NCBI GenBank assembly: GCA_033239525.1
Contig: BSYO01000002.1
Span: 28,750,068 to 28,814,067, forward strand
Direction: 5' to 3'
Length of the DNA: 64,000 nucleotides
Origin: Nepenthes gracilis
Lineage: Eukaryota; Streptophyta; Magnoliopsida; Caryophyllales; Nepenthaceae
Shown: positions 60,401 through 64,000 of the stretch, piece after piece
Layout of the letters: the number at the start of each line of letters is the position of its first letter
Position numbering within the stretch: the first letter of the stretch is position 1
Translations under genes and position numbers: made by a program
The notes under the pieces: generated by a model
What the model was told of the DNA's origin: nothing
The model's input: only the letters and a program-made list of their open reading frames with translations
Database searches by the model: none

Positions 60401-61385
60401 GTGTCCTGAATCTAAATTTGAATAGATTTTGGTCAGATAGTTTATCGGATTTCGGTCTTTATTTACTGAGTATTGGATCATGCACATCACAATTTCAAAT
60501 AAAATGTTAGGTGACGGCAGGATTCAATCCCACCAAAAATATTTTGACGTTCAAATTAGTAATTAGCATTCTGAAATTAGAAGGTGAATGCAATTGATGC
60601 TGAAATGGATGTAGGGAATGTATTTGTAAGTGGGAGTGCATTCATAGAAAGAATGGCTTCGTTGTTACTCGTGATGAGCAGTTTCATTAAGTATTGAGTT
60701 CACAATTAACTAGTGGTAGATAAAAAACGCAAAGTGCTCAAGAGAGTTAGAAAATTTATGAAAGTTTAAGTATACTGAGGGTGTTTTATAAACAATTGAG
60801 AGCGTACCTTTAGAGGGAGTCTTCATAGCCTTTTATAGCCATAGTCCATTGGCTGCTTTCCGTATACAGCGAGGCTGGATGCCGCTTTTTGTGGGGGATT
60901 ATTGCATTTCTAGTGTAGGCGCGATCGTCATCTTTGATTGTAATGGTCAATAAACCTAATCTCATTCTTTTTACATTTTGTTACCGTTAGGATTTTCAAC
61001 AGACCACGCATAAATCCTGATGCATTTCTCCTAGGATATACTTTAATTTTGAAGGTAACTGTTACAATGAAACTTATCTTCTTTGGAGATGCAAAAAATT
61101 AAGACAATCGACTGTTGTGACTTGAAAACAGACATGCGGGCTAATCTGGACAAGGGCCACATTCATCATGGATTGTAGCTAGCCTACTTTTCACTTCCCC
61201 GATCAACGGTACCATTAACCGTCCCGGGCATAGAAGAACTTTTGCTAATTTTGGATCTCTGTCGGCCCACTTGCTTCTTGTCTGGTCAACGGCGGTGTTG
61301 ACCGTTAAGACAGAAATGGATTGCTGAAAATTTGAGCTGCTTCCTCCTTTGGGCCAGCCTACTACTGGCGTCCCATTAAGGATAT
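60400..61385 (-). mobile_element. Probable solo LTR, related to the 41.6-42.5 kb block
   Basis: Shares with 41597-42530 the segments 'ggcagga.tc', 'gacgttcaaattag' versus 'gacgctcaaattag', and an order of promoter-like then 'gggcc'-rich end. The right part has 'ggtcaacggcggtgttgaccgtta' and 'gggccagcc', like the block at 16700-16900. No coding capacity. Ends not fixed. Confidence 0.4.
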
Positions 61386-64000
61386 TAAGGCATTATTGAT
61401 TTTAAATTAAAAATCAATATCTTCTAGTTAAGGATATTTATGTATATCAAAATATATATAATGTTATTTTTAAATTGGCTAACATATTTTAAATTAGAAT
61501 ATTCATGTAATTATTATTATTTTAAAATTTTTAATTTAAGCCTATCTTCTTTTCTTATAAAAGAAATGACCTATTATATAGTTATATATATATACACAAA
61601 ATATACAAAATTTATTTTTATCTCGCTCATTATATTTTTACATAGTATCAGATATAGGTTTATTAAATATATTCAAATCTATATTATTCATCTAAATTCT
61701 ATAGCTACTCACTATTCTTGTGATTCTACAATATAGCAAATTGTCACTTATCATTTATCATTATTTCGGTGTGTTATCGTTGGAAGCCCATTGTCCCGAG
61801 TTTTTAGTTGTAATAATTTTCCAACCTCATCCATTGCTCGCTATTGTTTTAAATTTGCCGCACCCTATAATTTCAATATAGCACTTTTTATTATTTTGAC
61901 AATCATAGTAATATTTAGATTATTCATAATGATATATTTTATAAACACACTAAATATATCAAAATTAATTATTATTTTGTATGATATCACCTAAAAAATA
62001 ATTATTTATTATAAATTTGTACAATTGATCAGTTAGCTGACATACTCATAAAAATCGTCTGACTGGTTACTATCTCCATTTTGTTTTCAAATTCAAATCG
62101 GTATCTTTAATACCATTTTGAGTTTGAGAAAGAAATTAAGATATTAAAATATTATACCATATTAAAATATTACCCATTATACAATTACAAATATTTAAAA
62201 ATATAAAGAATATTTATTATTATTATTTTGTTTTTATATTTTGACATGTTTAATTGATAAAATAAAGGTATTGTGTTGAAAGTTAACAAAAAAAAAAGGA
62301 TTGACAGGTTTGAGTTATTAGTAATAATGTTAATATGTTGATACGTAATTAAAAAATGCAAAATAATTAGTAAATAGCAAATAAAATTAAAACATTACAC
62401 TTTATATTATACCTTAGTTTGAAAGAGGACACCCAAAAATCAAATGGGCTTACATTGTCTTTTAACTAATTAAAATTTTCTATTATTTTTTAAATAATAA
62501 AATTTAGTGACAAAAATAGCTTATATAAAATAAAATATATCACTAAAATGCGAATAAATTTTCACTATTATTTTTTTTCTCACTTAATTTTAATCTTTAA
62601 AAAAAAACTTAATTAGTGAAATTACCGTAACAGGTCGTGATAAAAACCGTCCAACGATAATTGATCACACCAGATACCGTCGTCACCGCCGGGGCCGGGA
62701 ACCGGCTAGGTGGCCAGCTGGCTGACTGTTATTGGTCGTGAGAATATGACCGGCGGGGGTGACGTTGTTGTCAGAAAAGAAACACGTGCCATTAATTGAT
62801 TCTTCTATCCGTTCTTCAGATGTTCAGCTTCCTTCGCTGGGTTGTATGGGTCAACGTTATCGTGTAACAGCCACATTATTTAATATCTTATAGCTATTAA
62901 ATTATTTTAAAAAAATATATAATTATTTTAATTAGTTTAATTAATTATTAATATATATGATATTTTATAATTTTTAACAGAATAAAAACTTTTAATAAAA
63001 ACCTAAACATACTGAATTAATATTAGTCAATTAAATTTTAAAATATTATTTTTATATTAGTAGTCACCTTATAAATAACTAAATATAATAATATCTTATA
63101 ATAATTATAAATTTATTTTTTTATTATTTATAATATCATGATTTAATATTTTAATATTTTATGATAATTGGGTGCGATGCATTGCAGCGAAGAGGATAGG
63201 AAGAGATAAGGTGCTCCGCGTTGTGGGACCCTCAATCATTTTCACGCGTTTCTGTAGACCGAAAGAAAGATATTAGGTGATTTTTTTAATTATTTTATAA
63301 TATATTTTAATAATATATTATATTATTAATTTATTTATATTAATAAGTTTATATAAAAATAATTAAGATTAATAAATATTAAGTTCTTTAAAAATATATT
63401 AACATATTTTTTTAAAAAAATATTATGTACGGACGAGTAGTTATCTATCTTATGTTGTCTGGCTATCAAGAGACTTATCTGACTTTATTACGTTAGCAGT
63501 GAGGCCATTCTCTCACATTGAAAAATAAATATATATATAAACTGTTTCCAATCTTTTAAGATTTTTATAATAATGAAAAAAAAATTATCAAAAAGCATTT
63601 ACATATAAAAATAATATTAGAGAAATAAAAAATATATTTTTAAGGTGTCTTCACTCTTTTTTATATTCCCCATTAAAAGAAACGTATATATGAAAAAAAT
63701 AATTTAATTATAGACTGATATATAAAAATATTCCTAAAATAGATACTTGCCACTAAATCTTGATTAATTAAAGTAATCATTCTGATTAGATTATCAAAAT
63801 TTTATTTAGTAGAATATTTTATCAAAATTTATAATCAGTCGATAAATTAATATTATTTGAATAAAACCCTAATATCTATTTATGAGCTCGATCAATAATG
63901 GATCTATACTTCTCACTCTTACAAATTCGGCCATTAATTAATGAGATTTATAAATAATTTGGTATTATAATATATAATTTTAATAATATTATTGTTAGGA
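61386..64000. other. AT-rich intergenic DNA with two GC-rich islands
   Basis: Mostly AT-rich. A hairpin-like inverted repeat (attgatttt ... aaaatcaat) sits at 61394-61417. The islands at about 62625-62870 and 63165-63270 are markedly GC-richer than their surroundings. The first contains 'ccggcgggggtgacgttg', 'cacgtgcc' and 'gttattggtc'. No open frame accompanies them, so they may be remnants of a repeat or a promoter. Confidence 0.45.

Overview
The window looks like a stretch of nuclear chromosome from a flowering plant, most likely a eudicot. It is strongly AT-rich, its genes have GT-AG introns, and its proteins match plant-only families (TORTIFOLIA1-like, germin-like, SHAQKYF 1R-MYB). About nine tenths is intergenic DNA made largely of decayed LTR retrotransposons, solo LTRs, small TIR or TRIM elements and AT-rich filler. 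I see no rRNA or tRNA genes and no CRISPR arrays. The species cannot be fixed from the sequence alone.

Four protein genes can be reconstructed exon by exon. (1) A TORTIFOLIA1-like microtubule-associated HEAT-repeat protein lies at 24539-28269 (+, 4 exons, 630 aa). (2) A germin-like cupin lies at 29662-30327 (-, no intron, 221 aa); the next ATG upstream lies at its TATA box, which fixes the start. (3) A mitochondrial 5-formyltetrahydrofolate cyclo-ligase lies at 46769-52177 (-, 7 exons, 283 aa). (4) A MYBD/MYB1R1-type SHAQKYF 1R-MYB transcription factor lies at 57386-58787 (-, 3 exons, 288 aa) and carries two repression-type motifs. They do not form a pathway. They are ordinary dispersed plant genes separated by repeats.

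Layout. 1-11700: AT-rich repeat desert with a degenerate retroelement remnant near 2.1-3.8 kb. 11.7-12.6 kb: probable Tat-type LTR. 13.17-13.73 kb: non-autonomous element with long terminal inverted repeats. 14.0-19.8 kb: copies of an AT-rich LTR-like repeat. One of these is interrupted by a solo LTR with a perfect CATAC target duplication, and that solo LTR is itself interrupted by a TRIM element with a perfect TCTCG duplication. 20.4-23.75 kb: a 1.76-kb direct duplication. 24.5-30.4 kb: TORTIFOLIA1-like and germin-like genes with a small TRIM between them. 30.8-40.5 kb: a complete but decayed Tat-lineage Ty3/gypsy element on the minus strand, with LTRs, PBS, gag-pol, an extra RNase H, an antisense ORF and a 16-17 bp minisatellite. 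41.6-45.4 kb: another solo LTR, then a second copy of the CATAC-family solo LTR inside an inverted third copy of the 20-24 kb repeat. 46.7-52.3 kb: 5-FCL. 52.5-57 kb: repeat desert. 57.4-58.8 kb: MYB gene. 60.4-61.4 kb: solo-LTR-like block. 61.4-64 kb: AT-rich DNA with two GC-rich islands.

I found no convincing new multi-gene system. The most notable structures are the three-level nested insertion at 14.8-19.8 kb, the Tat element with its antisense gene and minisatellite, and the TIR element whose inverted repeats each contain a palindrome.
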